A DNA stretch of 64,000 nt. Source: Flavobacterium sp. FEMGT703F (GTDB lineage: Bacteria; Bacteroidota; Bacteroidia; Flavobacteriales; Flavobacteriaceae). The notes under the pieces were generated by a model that was not told the DNA's origin, did not search any database, and worked only from the letters and a program-made list of their open reading frames with translations. Below are positions 53,866-62,723 of the stretch, in pieces (position 1 is the first letter of the stretch; every line of letters begins with the position of its first letter). The DNA is taken from the NCBI GenBank assembly GCA_002786385.1, contig PGCN01000003.1, positions 62,001 to 126,000 on the forward strand, written 5' to 3'. The translations under genes and the position numbers were made by a program.

Positions 53866-53873
53866 CAAAAGTA
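53866..53873 (-). promoter_or_regulatory. TAnnTTTG -7 box for the T9SS surface protein gene
   Basis: TACTTTTG on the minus strand lies 21 bases before the TTG start and supports that start. No -33 element was found in the A-rich stretch upstream. Confidence 0.5.
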
Positions 53874-53988
53874 AAAAAAAAGATAAAAAATTGAGAATTA
53901 TTTTACTTTTTATAAAGGCTAGATTACAAGTATAATCCTTGTCAAAACAATCAAAATATAAACTAATTTTACGCCGCTATATCAATTC

Positions 53989-56166
53989 ATGAAAGACCTC
54001 TTACTCATAACGCCACCGTTTACCCAACTCAATACGCCATATCCGGCAACGGCGTATTTGAAAGGTTTTTTGAACACCAAAGGCATTGCATCCTTCCAGT
54101 CTGATTTAGGGATTGAGGTTATTTTAGCAATTTTTTCGAAAAACGGATTGACGCAGTTGTTTCAAGTTTGTGACCAACCGCAGACCTTCAATTCCGAAAG
54201 AATCTTCGCTTTACAAGACGATTATATCCGAACCATAGAAGTGGTAATGGCTTTTCTGCAAGGCAAAAACCAAACGCTAGCCCGTCAAATTTGCAGTGGT
54301 AACTTTCTTCCGCAAGCTTCTCGATTCGAGCAGTTGGACGATATGGAATGGGCTTTCGGTTCGATGGGCATGCAAGACAGAGCCAAACATTTGGCCACTT
54401 TATACCTCGAAGATTTATCCGATTTTATCGTGGAATGTGTCGATGAAAATTTTGGATTCAGTCGCTACGCCGAACGTTTGGGCAGAAGCGCCAATTCTTT
54501 TGATGAGTTGTACGATTATCTTCAAAGTGAGCCGACTTACATCGACCAAATCACCATTCAAATTTTAGCCGAAAAACTCCACACGGTACAACCGAAATTG
54601 GTTTGTTTTTCTGTCCCGTTTCCGGGGAATTTGTACAGTGCTTTTCGATGTGCCCAATACATAAAACAGCACCATCCTCAAGTTAAAGTGGCCATGGGCG
54701 GCGGTTTCCCCAATACCGAATTGCGAGAGTTAAAAGATAATCGTGTTTTTGAATTCTTCGATTTTATCACTTTAGACGATGGCGAATTGCCTGTAGAACT
54801 GTTGCATTCCAATATTGCCAATCCAAATTCCAACGAGTTTAAAAGAACTTTTCTTCTCGAGAATAATTCGGTCGTTTACCGTAACAATTCCTCAAAACCC
54901 GATTATAAACAAAGTCAAGTCGGTACCCCGGATTATTCCGATTTGTTGTTAGACCAATACATTTCGGTCATAGAAATTGCCAATCCGATGCACAGTTTAT
55001 GGAGCGATGGTCGATGGAATAAGCTCACCATGGCACATGGTTGTTATTGGGGAAAATGTACTTTTTGTGATATTTCTTTGGATTATATTAAGGTTTACGA
55101 ACCTATTGCGGCCAAACTTTTAGTTGACCGTATGGAAGAACTTGTAGCCCAAACCTCAGAAACGGGCTTTCATTTTGTAGACGAAGCGGCACCGCCGGCA
55201 TTGATGCGGGAGTTGGCTTTGGAAATTCTTCGCCGAAAACTATCGGTGACTTGGTGGACCAATATTCGTTTTGAGAAAAGCTTTACACGAGATTTGTGTG
55301 AGTTGCTCAAGGCTTCCGGCTGTATAGCAGTTTCCGGGGGATTAGAAGTGGCTTCCGACAGGCTATTGGAGTTAATCAAAAAAGGAGTTACCGTGGCACA
55401 AGTAGCCCAAGTTACCCGCAACTTTACGGAGAGTGGCATTATGGTCCATGCTTATTTGATGTATGGTTATCCAACCCAAACTGTTCAAGAAACGATTGAT
55501 AGTTTGGAAATGGTTCGCCAGTTATTTGAAGCCGGGGTTTTACAATCCGGGTTTTGGCATCAGTTTGCCATGACAGCTCATAGTCCGGTTGGGATGGATC
55601 CTGATGCTTTTGGTGTAATTCCGCAAGTCAACGACATTACTTTTGCCCACAACGATATTCAGTTTAAAGATACAACCGGAATCAACCACGACAAATTTAG
55701 CTTCGGACTCAAAAAATCTTTATTCAATTACATGCACGGCATTGGTTTGGATTATGATTTGCAAGAGTGGTTCGATTTTAAAATTCCAAGGACCAAAGTA
55801 GCCCCCAATTTTATTGAGGATTGTTTGAACAATGATGCCGAATTCAAAATCAAACCTTCTTCCAGAATTATATGGTTGGGCAACAATCCTGTGGTATCAA
55901 CCACTACTAAATCTAAAAAAGGAGTTACATGGGAGTTAATGCAATTGGTATTTCACGATAAAAATGATCAGTGCGAAATAGTCTTAGACCTGCAAAAAGG
56001 GGAATGGCTATTGGCACAATTTTGTTTATGGTCGGTTCACAGTGCTGCAAATACAACAATCGCTCAAGTGAAAGCCGACTTCGAAACTCAATTCGAAGAT
56101 TTTGAACTTTTTTGGTTTTCTAAGTCTATGCTTAAATTGAAAGATTTTGGCTTAATAATGCTTTAA
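53989..56166 (+). CDS. Radical SAM protein with cobalamin-binding-like N-terminal domain
   Basis: This 725-residue protein has an N-terminal alpha/beta region resembling a B12-binding domain (KLVCFSVPFPGNLYSAFRC, KVAMGGGFPNTELREL and ITLDDGE). A radical SAM core starts at HGCYWGKCTFCD: the iron-sulphur cysteines are C352, C357 and C360, a CX4CX2C spacing rather than the usual CX3CX2C. FVDEAAPPALM, GCIAVSGGLEVASDRLLEL and VHAYLMYGYPTQT continue the core. The C-terminal 170 residues are a separate domain. The reaction is unknown; methylation or ring rearrangement chemistry is typical of the group. Confidence 0.85.
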   Translation: MKDLLLITPPFTQLNTPYPATAYLKGFLNTKGIASFQSDLGIEVILAIFSKNGLTQLFQVCDQPQTFNSERIFALQDDYIRTIEVVMAFLQGKNQTLARQICSGNFLPQASRFEQLDDMEWAFGSMGMQDRAKHLATLYLEDLSDFIVECVDENFGFSRYAERLGRSANSFDELYDYLQSEPTYIDQITIQILAEKLHTVQPKLVCFSVPFPGNLYSAFRCAQYIKQHHPQVKVAMGGGFPNTELRELKDNRVFEFFDFITLDDGELPVELLHSNIANPNSNEFKRTFLLENNSVVYRNNSSKPDYKQSQVGTPDYSDLLLDQYISVIEIANPMHSLWSDGRWNKLTMAHGCYWGKCTFCDISLDYIKVYEPIAAKLLVDRMEELVAQTSETGFHFVDEAAPPALMRELALEILRRKLSVTWWTNIRFEKSFTRDLCELLKASGCIAVSGGLEVASDRLLELIKKGVTVAQVAQVTRNFTESGIMVHAYLMYGYPTQTVQETIDSLEMVRQLFEAGVLQSGFWHQFAMTAHSPVGMDPDAFGVIPQVNDITFAHNDIQFKDTTGINHDKFSFGLKKSLFNYMHGIGLDYDLQEWFDFKIPRTKVAPNFIEDCLNNDAEFKIKPSSRIIWLGNNPVVSTTTKSKKGVTWELMQLVFHDKNDQCEIVLDLQKGEWLLAQFCLWSVHSAANTTIAQVKADFETQFEDFELFWFSKSMLKLKDFGLIML

Positions 56167-56338
56167 AATTATCCTTTTATCGTATTTTTTTACCTTTCTT
56201 TTCTTAATTCTGCTTTTTAAGGGTAGGGTTGAAACTGAATACTCTGTTTAGCTATCAAATGCAGTCTGCAATTGTTAGCAAGAGTAAATCTTCTTCTTTG
56301 TCAGATTAAAAAGTTCAACAACTCTTAAATTAATTCTG

Positions 56339-56734
56339 ATGAAAAGAAAGACGATGATTTTTTTGTTTTCCGTAGCCGTGTTACTGATAGCTTTTTTTGC
56401 GGTGCGGTATTATATTTTCTATGGCGGTAAAAGAGATATCCAGTCGGAAACTGCCGCTTTCACTGTAACTGCCAAAGACATCGCTACTGAATTTGCAGCC
56501 GATGTAAACAATTCCAATAAAAAATATTTAGAAAAACCGGTGGTTATCACTGGTAGAATTACTGCCGTAGAAGGCACTTCTGTTATTCTGGATCAATTAG
56601 TGAACTGCAATTTTTCTGATGTCAAACCATCATTTAAGGTTGGAGAAAGAGCAACTGTAAAAGGTCGCGTCGTGGGTTTTGATGATCTTTTGGGAGAAGT
56701 AAAAATGGATCAATGTAATCTAATAACCAATTAA
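56339..56734 (+). CDS. Membrane-anchored OB-fold (tRNA_anti-like) protein
   Basis: This 131-residue protein has an N-terminal membrane helix (TMIFLFSVAVLLIAFFAVRYY). A C-terminal OB-like beta domain follows (KYLEKPVVITGRITAVEGTSVILDQLVNCNF...VGERATVKGRVVGFDDLLGEVKMDQC), which matches the tRNA_anti-like pattern. Despite the name, a periplasmic location makes tRNA binding unlikely. It is the first gene of a five-gene, closely spaced operon (gaps of 6, 2, 11 and 11 bases) with redox-type proteins, so it may be an assembly or accessory factor, an inference. Confidence 0.8.
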   Translation: MKRKTMIFLFSVAVLLIAFFAVRYYIFYGGKRDIQSETAAFTVTAKDIATEFAADVNNSNKKYLEKPVVITGRITAVEGTSVILDQLVNCNFSDVKPSFKVGERATVKGRVVGFDDLLGEVKMDQCNLITN

Positions 56735-56740
56735 ATAAGA

Positions 56741-57610
56741 ATGAAAGTGTTTAAAATTGTCCGCCTATTCTTGTTGCTTTTTGCCATTCATTCGGCGAAT
56801 GCTCAAGATGATTTGATGAAGGAACTCGATTCGGTTCCTACGGAAAAAGTTCCCGCCTCTGCTGCTTTTAAAGGATTACAGATTTGCAACATGCAGTCGA
56901 CTAAAATGACCGCCAAAAACGAATGGTATTTTTTGGTTTCGCACCGTTTCGGAGATTTGAAAGAAGGCATTAATAATTTCTTCGGTTTGGACAATGCCTT
57001 AACTCGAATTGGTGGTATTTACGGTGTGACCAATTGGATGTCATTGGGCGTGTCCAGACATACTTACAATAAGACTTTCGAACTTTCCGGTAAGTTAAGA
57101 TTGGCCAACCAAATGGAAGGCGGTTTTCCTTTTACCATTGTTGGTTACACTACTATGGATATCAATTCTTCTAAGTTTGATGAAAACCTTTATCCTGATT
57201 TTAAAACGACTAACCGATTTGCTTACACTGCGCAATTGTTGATTTCCTCAAAATTTTCAGAAGCATTTTCAATGCAAATCACACCGGTATTTGTGCACAA
57301 AAATTTATACGACATTCAGCCGGGTACCGAAGCCAAAGATCAGTTTTTAGTAGCGCTTGGCGGCCGATGTAAATTGTCTAAACGAATCAGTTTAAATCTG
57401 GAATATGCGGCCAGAACAAATCCTGTAGAGCAGGAGTATTATCACAATCCGCTCACTTTAGGATTTGATATTGAAACAGGAGGTCACGTCTTTCAGTTGG
57501 TTTTCTCGAATTCACAACCTATGAATGATGTGGCTTATTTTACCAACACCACCGGAAAATGGGACGGCGGCAGTGTTTATTTTGGATTTAACATGTATAG
57601 AGTATTTTAG
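56741..57610 (+). CDS. DUF5777 outer-membrane beta-barrel protein
   Basis: This 289-residue protein has a signal peptide (LFLLLFAIHSANAQ). Alternating amphipathic strands follow (EWYFLVSHRFGDL, DNALTRIGGIYGVTNWMSLGVSRH, FQLVFSNSQPMND), ending in VYFGFNMYRVF, the typical C-terminal aromatic of a barrel. I recognise it as the DUF5777 family common in Bacteroidota, with no known function. It lies between the OB-fold gene and a cytochrome c lipoprotein gene with 6- and 2-base gaps, so a role in delivering redox or heme components across the outer membrane is plausible but unproven. Confidence 0.8.
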   Translation: MKVFKIVRLFLLLFAIHSANAQDDLMKELDSVPTEKVPASAAFKGLQICNMQSTKMTAKNEWYFLVSHRFGDLKEGINNFFGLDNALTRIGGIYGVTNWMSLGVSRHTYNKTFELSGKLRLANQMEGGFPFTIVGYTTMDINSSKFDENLYPDFKTTNRFAYTAQLLISSKFSEAFSMQITPVFVHKNLYDIQPGTEAKDQFLVALGGRCKLSKRISLNLEYAARTNPVEQEYYHNPLTLGFDIETGGHVFQLVFSNSQPMNDVAYFTNTTGKWDGGSVYFGFNMYRVF

Positions 57611-57612
57611 GT

Positions 57613-57954
57613 ATGAAAACGATAAGAGTATTTTTTTTGACAGCTGTAGTTGTAGTGTTAGGAGCTTGTGAATCCAACACCTACGAAGAAGTTTCAGGGT
57701 ACACTGATACGCCCACTTATGAAGCGAATATTAAACGCATAATGACCGCGCACTGTACGTCTTGTCACAGTGTAAACGGTACCGAATCGGGTTCTCCTTT
57801 GGAAACCTATGATGATGTAGTAGCTTATGCCGAGTCAATTGCTTGTAAAATGGACGGACAAGAATGTGGTATCATGCCGCCTAGTGGCCGAATCCCGCAA
57901 GGACAAATAGATATGTTTAACCTTTGGATCGCCCAAGGGTATGTTCAACAATAA
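57613..57954 (+). CDS. Cytochrome c-like heme-binding lipoprotein
   Basis: This 113-residue lipoprotein has its lipobox Cys in VLGAC (residue 19). A single covalent heme-binding motif CTSCH lies at about residues 49-53, with a likely axial Met in GIMPPSGRI near residue 90. An extra Cys pair (ACKMDGQEC) may form a disulphide. It is a small mono-heme periplasmic cytochrome, probably an electron carrier. The neighbours are the DUF5777 barrel and YceI, which points to an envelope redox process. Confidence 0.88.
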   Translation: MKTIRVFFLTAVVVVLGACESNTYEEVSGYTDTPTYEANIKRIMTAHCTSCHSVNGTESGSPLETYDDVVAYAESIACKMDGQECGIMPPSGRIPQGQIDMFNLWIAQGYVQQ

Positions 57955-57965
57955 TAGAATAGAAA

Positions 57966-58499
57966 ATGAAAAGAGTTATTTTAATGTTATTGCTGTTGCT
58001 GACTTGTGCTGTTTTTTCTCAAAAAATGGTCACTCGTTCTGGCGAAATTAAGTTTGATGCTACTGTACCAGGAGCCTTGGAGGAAGTAATCGGAACCAAT
58101 AAAACAGTTTCCGGAGTGTTTGATAAGGCTACAGGAGATATAGTGGTTCAAGCCATGGTTAAATCGTTTAAGTTTAAAGCGCCTTTGATGGAGGAACATT
58201 TTAACGAAAACTATATGGAGAGTGACAAACTCCCAAAATCTACCTTCAAAGGTAAGATTGTAGGGTACAATGGTAAGCCCGGAACCTATGATGTGGAAGG
58301 CGATTTAACCATACACGGTGTATCTAATCCGATAAAAACCAAGATAACTTTAATAGGAGAGGGAGATAAGCTTGTTTTATCGGGAACTTTTGTGGTAAAG
58401 TTGGCCGATTATAAAATTGATGTGCCAGCGTTAGCCAAGAAGACTTTGGCCACAACAGCTAAGATTGTGATGAAATTACCTTTTGAAACTAAATCGTAA
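57966..58499 (+). CDS. YceI family protein
   Basis: This 177-residue periplasmic lipocalin-like protein has a signal peptide (RVILMLLLLLTCAVFS). The YceI beta-barrel features are GEIKFDATVPGALEEVIGTN, FKAPLMEEHFNENYMESDKLPKSTFKG, and DVEGDLTIHGVSNPIKT, a conserved family pattern. YceI proteins bind long isoprenoid or quinone-like chains. Within this operon with a cytochrome, a quinone-carrier role is a reasonable inference. It is 11 bases from the genes on each side. Confidence 0.9.
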   Translation: MKRVILMLLLLLTCAVFSQKMVTRSGEIKFDATVPGALEEVIGTNKTVSGVFDKATGDIVVQAMVKSFKFKAPLMEEHFNENYMESDKLPKSTFKGKIVGYNGKPGTYDVEGDLTIHGVSNPIKTKITLIGEGDKLVLSGTFVVKLADYKIDVPALAKKTLATTAKIVMKLPFETKS

Positions 58500-58510
58500 A
58501 AAAAATAAAA

Positions 58511-59374
58511 ATGAAAACAACACTCCGACACTTATTAATGGTAGCTGTATTATGTTGTTTGGCGGAAATTGCTATTGCACAAACAGCCGGAACATTAACT
58601 TTTACCTACACCCAAAATACGCCAACCAGTCCTTCAGTAACCGGTGGCGGTAATGTATATGCAGTTTGGATTGAAACCGCTGCCGGCGCTTTTGTAAAAA
58701 CCAAATGCCGTTATGTCTCTACTTCAACCGATGACCATTTGCCTTCATGGGCTGCTAAGTGTGGTTGTAGTAGTGTAACTGCTGTGGCAGCCCCTTCAAC
58801 CACGGGATGTAACACCACTGATGCTTTAACGGGTACTACCAGAAAGGCCAATACAGTTCCTACGGCCTTTGGGGCAAAAACCGTAACTTGGGATGGCAAA
58901 AATGTGGTGGGTACAACCAACGGAACCACCGTTGCAGATGGCGTTTATAAAATTTGGGTGGAAAGCTCTTGGAACGACGGACCGAATAATATTCACAATG
59001 AATTGATAGGTTTTACCTTCACCAAAGGTCCTACAGAACAAACGCTAACACCAACAGGCGATGCCAATATTACCGGAGTTACCTTGCATTGGTTACCTTC
59101 AGCATTGTCGGTAGAAGATACTGCTGTTAGTCCGGTAGTAACCATTTATCCGGTTCCTTCTTCGGGTATTTTTAATATCGATTTGAAAAACCAAGTAGAT
59201 ACTATCCGAGTATTTGATTTGCTGGGAAAAACCCTGTATGAGCAACAGTTAAATCCGAATGATTTTAACGAATCTGTACAATTGGATTTGTCTCACCTTG
59301 CTGAGGGAAATTATGTAATCAGCCTTCAGAATGCTTATGGTGTTTCCAATTATGAAGTAATTCTCAATAGGTAA
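58511..59374 (+). CDS. DUF2271 domain protein with T9SS type A sorting domain
   Basis: This 287-residue secreted protein has a signal peptide (LLMVAVLCCLAEIAIAQ). A DUF2271-like domain follows (residues about 24-185: VYAVWIETAAGAFVKTKCRY, ADGVYKIWVESSWND). The C-terminal type A sorting domain (VTIYPVPSSGIFNIDL, IRVFDLLGKTLYE, LAEGNYVISLQN) directs it through the type IX secretion system to the surface or medium. DUF2271 is known from gene clusters with PepSY and ApbE flavinylation systems. A convergent ApbE gene lies next to it. No canonical flavinylation motif is evident in it. Confidence 0.82.
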   Translation: MKTTLRHLLMVAVLCCLAEIAIAQTAGTLTFTYTQNTPTSPSVTGGGNVYAVWIETAAGAFVKTKCRYVSTSTDDHLPSWAAKCGCSSVTAVAAPSTTGCNTTDALTGTTRKANTVPTAFGAKTVTWDGKNVVGTTNGTTVADGVYKIWVESSWNDGPNNIHNELIGFTFTKGPTEQTLTPTGDANITGVTLHWLPSALSVEDTAVSPVVTIYPVPSSGIFNIDLKNQVDTIRVFDLLGKTLYEQQLNPNDFNESVQLDLSHLAEGNYVISLQNAYGVSNYEVILNR

Positions 59375-59398
59375 AACAATCTTGTAACGAATATGAAG

Positions 59399-59423
59399 AA
59401 GCGCCTTTCGAGGTGCTTTTTTT
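59399..59423 (+). terminator. Intrinsic terminator after the DUF2271 gene
   Basis: An 8-base stem with one G-T pair (59399-59406 with 59411-59418) closes a TTCG tetraloop and is followed by a T-tract. It ends the five-gene operon. Confidence 0.88.
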
Positions 59424-60471
59424 ATGGATTTACTTCTTCCAGTATTGCCGTTATTTTATCGGTTTTATACACTTGAAGTTGCCCTTTTGCATCAGAATAA
59501 ACCAGATAAGCTTGCAGTTCCGGATGATTTTTTAAAAACACTTTGGCTTTTTCCAATCCCATCACCAAAACACCAGTAGCATAAGCATCAGACGAAATGC
59601 AATTGGACGCTATAATTGAAGCGCACAACAAATTGTTTTTGGTAGGATAACCCGTTTTAGGGTCTAAATGATGGGCATATTTCACTCCGTTTTCAATAAA
59701 GTATTGTCGGTTGTTCCCTGAAGTTGCAATAGCTGAATTGTAAAGCTTTATTATGGCTCTATTCGGGTTAGCATCTTCTTTATTGTCATAAGGTTCTTCG
59801 ATACCGGCCTTCCAGTAATCTCCGTTGGGTTTTTTACCATTGGCAAATATTTCACCGCCAATTTCAACGATAAATGATAATATGCCTTTAGATTTTAAAA
59901 AATCGGAAATCACATCAACAGAATAACCCTGTGCAAAAGCATTAAAATCCAAGGCCATACGAGGATCTTTTTTTACAACGCGGTTCCCTTTTAATTCAAT
60001 CAAGTTAAAACCTGTAAAGCGAAGAATACTGTCGATTTTTTCCGGCGCTATTTTTTGTTTTTTTCCGGGTCCAAAACCCCAAGCATTTACCAAAGGCAAT
60101 ACCGTAGGATCGAAAGCACCATTGGTGTTTTTCCAGACTTCCTTTGCCTTTTTAAAACAAGTTGTAAAGTATTGGTCTACTACAACGTTAGGTTGGATGG
60201 TGTTGATTTTTGTGATGATGGAATTCGGGTTGTAAGTAGAAACAGAGAGATCAAAGTCTTTTAGAATGGTTTCTATTTCAGGTTGAAAATTGCGTTGTTC
60301 AGTATCAAAATAGCTAATGTGGTAAGTGGTGCCTTGGGTATAACCTTCTATTTTGATGAGATCAGATTGCGAAAAGCAAACGGTGTGCAGTAAAATCAAT
60401 ATCCCTGATAATTGGTTTTTTATTTTGTAAAGCTTTTTGTAAGGTTGCATTGTTCTTTTTACGTTAGGCAT
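59422..60471 (-). CDS. apbE: FAD:protein FMN transferase (ApbE family)
   Basis: ApbE attaches FMN through a phosphoester bond to Thr or Ser of exported redox proteins. The 349-residue protein has a signal-like segment near residues 20-35 (GILILLHTVCFSQ). The family landmarks are YTQGTTYHISY, AWGFGPGKKQ, ALDFNAFAQGYSVDVI, IVEIGGEIFANG and KYAHHLDPKTGYPT, and magnesium-binding Asp and Thr positions are in SSDAYATGVLVMG. The start at 60471 is used; ATG 60450 is also possible. No clear acceptor with the SGAT-type motif is encoded nearby, so targets may lie elsewhere (for example Na+-translocating NQR). Confidence 0.92.
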   Translation of the reverse strand: MPNVKRTMQPYKKLYKIKNQLSGILILLHTVCFSQSDLIKIEGYTQGTTYHISYFDTEQRNFQPEIETILKDFDLSVSTYNPNSIITKINTIQPNVVVDQYFTTCFKKAKEVWKNTNGAFDPTVLPLVNAWGFGPGKKQKIAPEKIDSILRFTGFNLIELKGNRVVKKDPRMALDFNAFAQGYSVDVISDFLKSKGILSFIVEIGGEIFANGKKPNGDYWKAGIEEPYDNKEDANPNRAIIKLYNSAIATSGNNRQYFIENGVKYAHHLDPKTGYPTKNNLLCASIIASNCISSDAYATGVLVMGLEKAKVFLKNHPELQAYLVYSDAKGQLQVYKTDKITAILEEVNP

Positions 60472-60617
60472 GATATTTTGGCTTTAGTTTTCAAGAGTTT
60501 AACAAGTTCAAGCCTTACTTCCCTAAAAAAACTTTAATATTCTTTTAAGACAGCGAAGCTTTTTTGCAAAATTTTCAATACTTTTAAATCGTAATAATAA
60601 ATCGGGAGCAATATAAA

Positions 60618-62723
60618 ATGACAATAAAAAAGAATTTTCCCAAAATACTTTGGCTGATATTCTCCTCGAGCATCTTCTTCATTATTTTATACTTAGCATT
60701 ATTCTATTACACCAAAAAGGCAGAGCAGCTTGTATACAAGGATTCTGTTGAGCATTTTGATAATGAAATTCACAAGTTACTCGATTTAGAGTCAAAGCCT
60801 ATTTTGGTAGCCATAAATAATGATACCAATTGGGATGAGTTTGTCAATTTTATAAAAACCAAAGACCAAGTTTGGTTCAATCAAACGATAGGCAACGAAT
60901 TGGAGATTTACGATGCCGAATATTTAGGCGCTTATGGTGCCGATAAAAATTTCATCATCAGAACACCAACACCCGCTATTAAAAGCCTTGACTTTATTCC
61001 CAAAACAGCTATGGATGCCGTGGATGATGAGGGAATAAAGAAATTCTATCTCAAGATTCCAGAGGGAATAGTAGAAGTAACCGGAGCCGCCATTCACCCT
61101 TCCGACGATCCGCTGAAAACCAAAACACCAACATCGGGTTACTTTTTTGTGGTTCGATTGATAGATAATCAGTTTGTAGAAAGCCTGCAGCACATTACCA
61201 ATTCAAAGATACAATTAGCGGCTACGGATTATATTTTAAAACCGGAAAAAAGCACCATACATTCCGTTTTTGATTTGAAGGATTCAGCAGGGAAAGTGAT
61301 AGGCAAATTGGTTTTTCAAAGGGATTTTGAAGTGTATTTTGATTATACTACTCGTTTGTTGTATGTTATCATAATAGCCTTTTTTATAATATTACTGCTC
61401 AATCTGTATTATACCCGTAAGTTTGTTTATTATCCACTGTATTTAGTGCGCAGAGTCTTAGAAACCGGAAATAAAAAGGCCATTAGATTATTGAAAAGAA
61501 CAAATGGTGAATTTAGTTACATCGGGAACTTATTCGAAGAGAATAATAATCAGAAAATGGAACTGATTACGGCCAAAATCCGTGCAGAAGAAAGTGATCG
61601 ATTGAAATCAGCTTTCTTGGCTAATTTGTCTCATGAGATTCGAACGCCTATGAATGCCATCAATGGTTTTACCGATCTGATCCTAAATACCGATATCACT
61701 GAAACAGAAAAACTGGAATACTTAACCGTAATTGAAAAAAGCGGGAAAAATTTGGTTTCCATCATCGACGATTTGATTGAAATGTCTAAAATCGATTCGA
61801 ATCAAATCATCCCTAACTATACTCAGGTGAACCTCGAATCTTGTATGAATGAATTGTACGAGACTGTAAAAGTGACGATACAAAATAAAGACATAGAATT
61901 TATTTTAATTAATAGTTCGTTACCGGCTGCTTTCAATATTGTTACCGACGACATCAAGCTTAAGCAGGTGATTATCAATCTTTTGACCAATGCTATTAAG
62001 TTTACCGATAAAGGAATGGTGACTTTTGGTTATGAAATTGATGAACAAAATCAACTAATTCATTTTACTGTAAGAGATACCGGTTTGGGTATTGATGAGG
62101 TAGAACACAAAAACATTTTCGATCGTTTCAAAAGGGTAGACAGTGATGTTTCTATAAAAGTTGGTGGTTTAGGCTTGGGATTGGCCATATCAAAAGCTTA
62201 CATAGAATTGCTTGGCGGAAGTATTACCTTAACTTCTAAAGTTGGGGAAGGTTCTACTTTTTATTTTTCCATACCATTGCAATATGCTAAAGTGGAGCAA
62301 ATAACGGTTCGTCCGGTTAATGAGAGCGAAACCACTAAATCTGAACGCAAAGTTATTTTGATTGCCGAAGACGACAACATCAACTATCTGTTGTTTCAAA
62401 AAATGATGCAACATAAAAACTACGAAATTATAAGAGCCATTAACGGACAAGTTGCAGTGGAGTTGTGTTTGGGTAATCCCAATATTGATTTGGTATTGAT
62501 GGATATAAAAATGCCTATTTTAGATGGTTTTCAGGCCATTGAACAAATACAACCCATACGTCCCAATCTCCCGATTATTGCCCAAACAGCTTATTCATCT
62601 TCTGAAGATAAAGCTAAAATTGAAAAAGCCGGTTTTGCCGATTACATTACCAAACCACTCAGCAGAGAGCGCTTGTTCGAATTGTTAGACTACTATTTAG
62701 ATCCATCGAAAAAAACGCAATGA
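60618..62723 (+). CDS. Hybrid sensor histidine kinase with CHASE-type sensor and receiver domain
   Basis: This 701-residue inner-membrane kinase has TM1 at about 9-31 and a periplasmic CHASE4-like sensor region at about 40-240. TM2 (LLYVIIIAFFIILLLNLYY) leads into HisKA with the phospho-accepting H339 (LSHEIRTPMNAI). The ATPase has the N box LLTNAIKF, G1 RDTGLGID and G2 GGLGLGLAI. The C-terminal receiver domain has D629 (LMDIKMPILDG), with acidic residues in AEDDNINYLL and Lys in ITKPLS. The output regulator is not encoded in the window. It overlaps the next gene by 4 bases, so the two are coupled. Confidence 0.93.
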   Translation: MTIKKNFPKILWLIFSSSIFFIILYLALFYYTKKAEQLVYKDSVEHFDNEIHKLLDLESKPILVAINNDTNWDEFVNFIKTKDQVWFNQTIGNELEIYDAEYLGAYGADKNFIIRTPTPAIKSLDFIPKTAMDAVDDEGIKKFYLKIPEGIVEVTGAAIHPSDDPLKTKTPTSGYFFVVRLIDNQFVESLQHITNSKIQLAATDYILKPEKSTIHSVFDLKDSAGKVIGKLVFQRDFEVYFDYTTRLLYVIIIAFFIILLLNLYYTRKFVYYPLYLVRRVLETGNKKAIRLLKRTNGEFSYIGNLFEENNNQKMELITAKIRAEESDRLKSAFLANLSHEIRTPMNAINGFTDLILNTDITETEKLEYLTVIEKSGKNLVSIIDDLIEMSKIDSNQIIPNYTQVNLESCMNELYETVKVTIQNKDIEFILINSSLPAAFNIVTDDIKLKQVIINLLTNAIKFTDKGMVTFGYEIDEQNQLIHFTVRDTGLGIDEVEHKNIFDRFKRVDSDVSIKVGGLGLGLAISKAYIELLGGSITLTSKVGEGSTFYFSIPLQYAKVEQITVRPVNESETTKSERKVILIAEDDNINYLLFQKMMQHKNYEIIRAINGQVAVELCLGNPNIDLVLMDIKMPILDGFQAIEQIQPIRPNLPIIAQTAYSSSEDKAKIEKAGFADYITKPLSRERLFELLDYYLDPSKKTQ

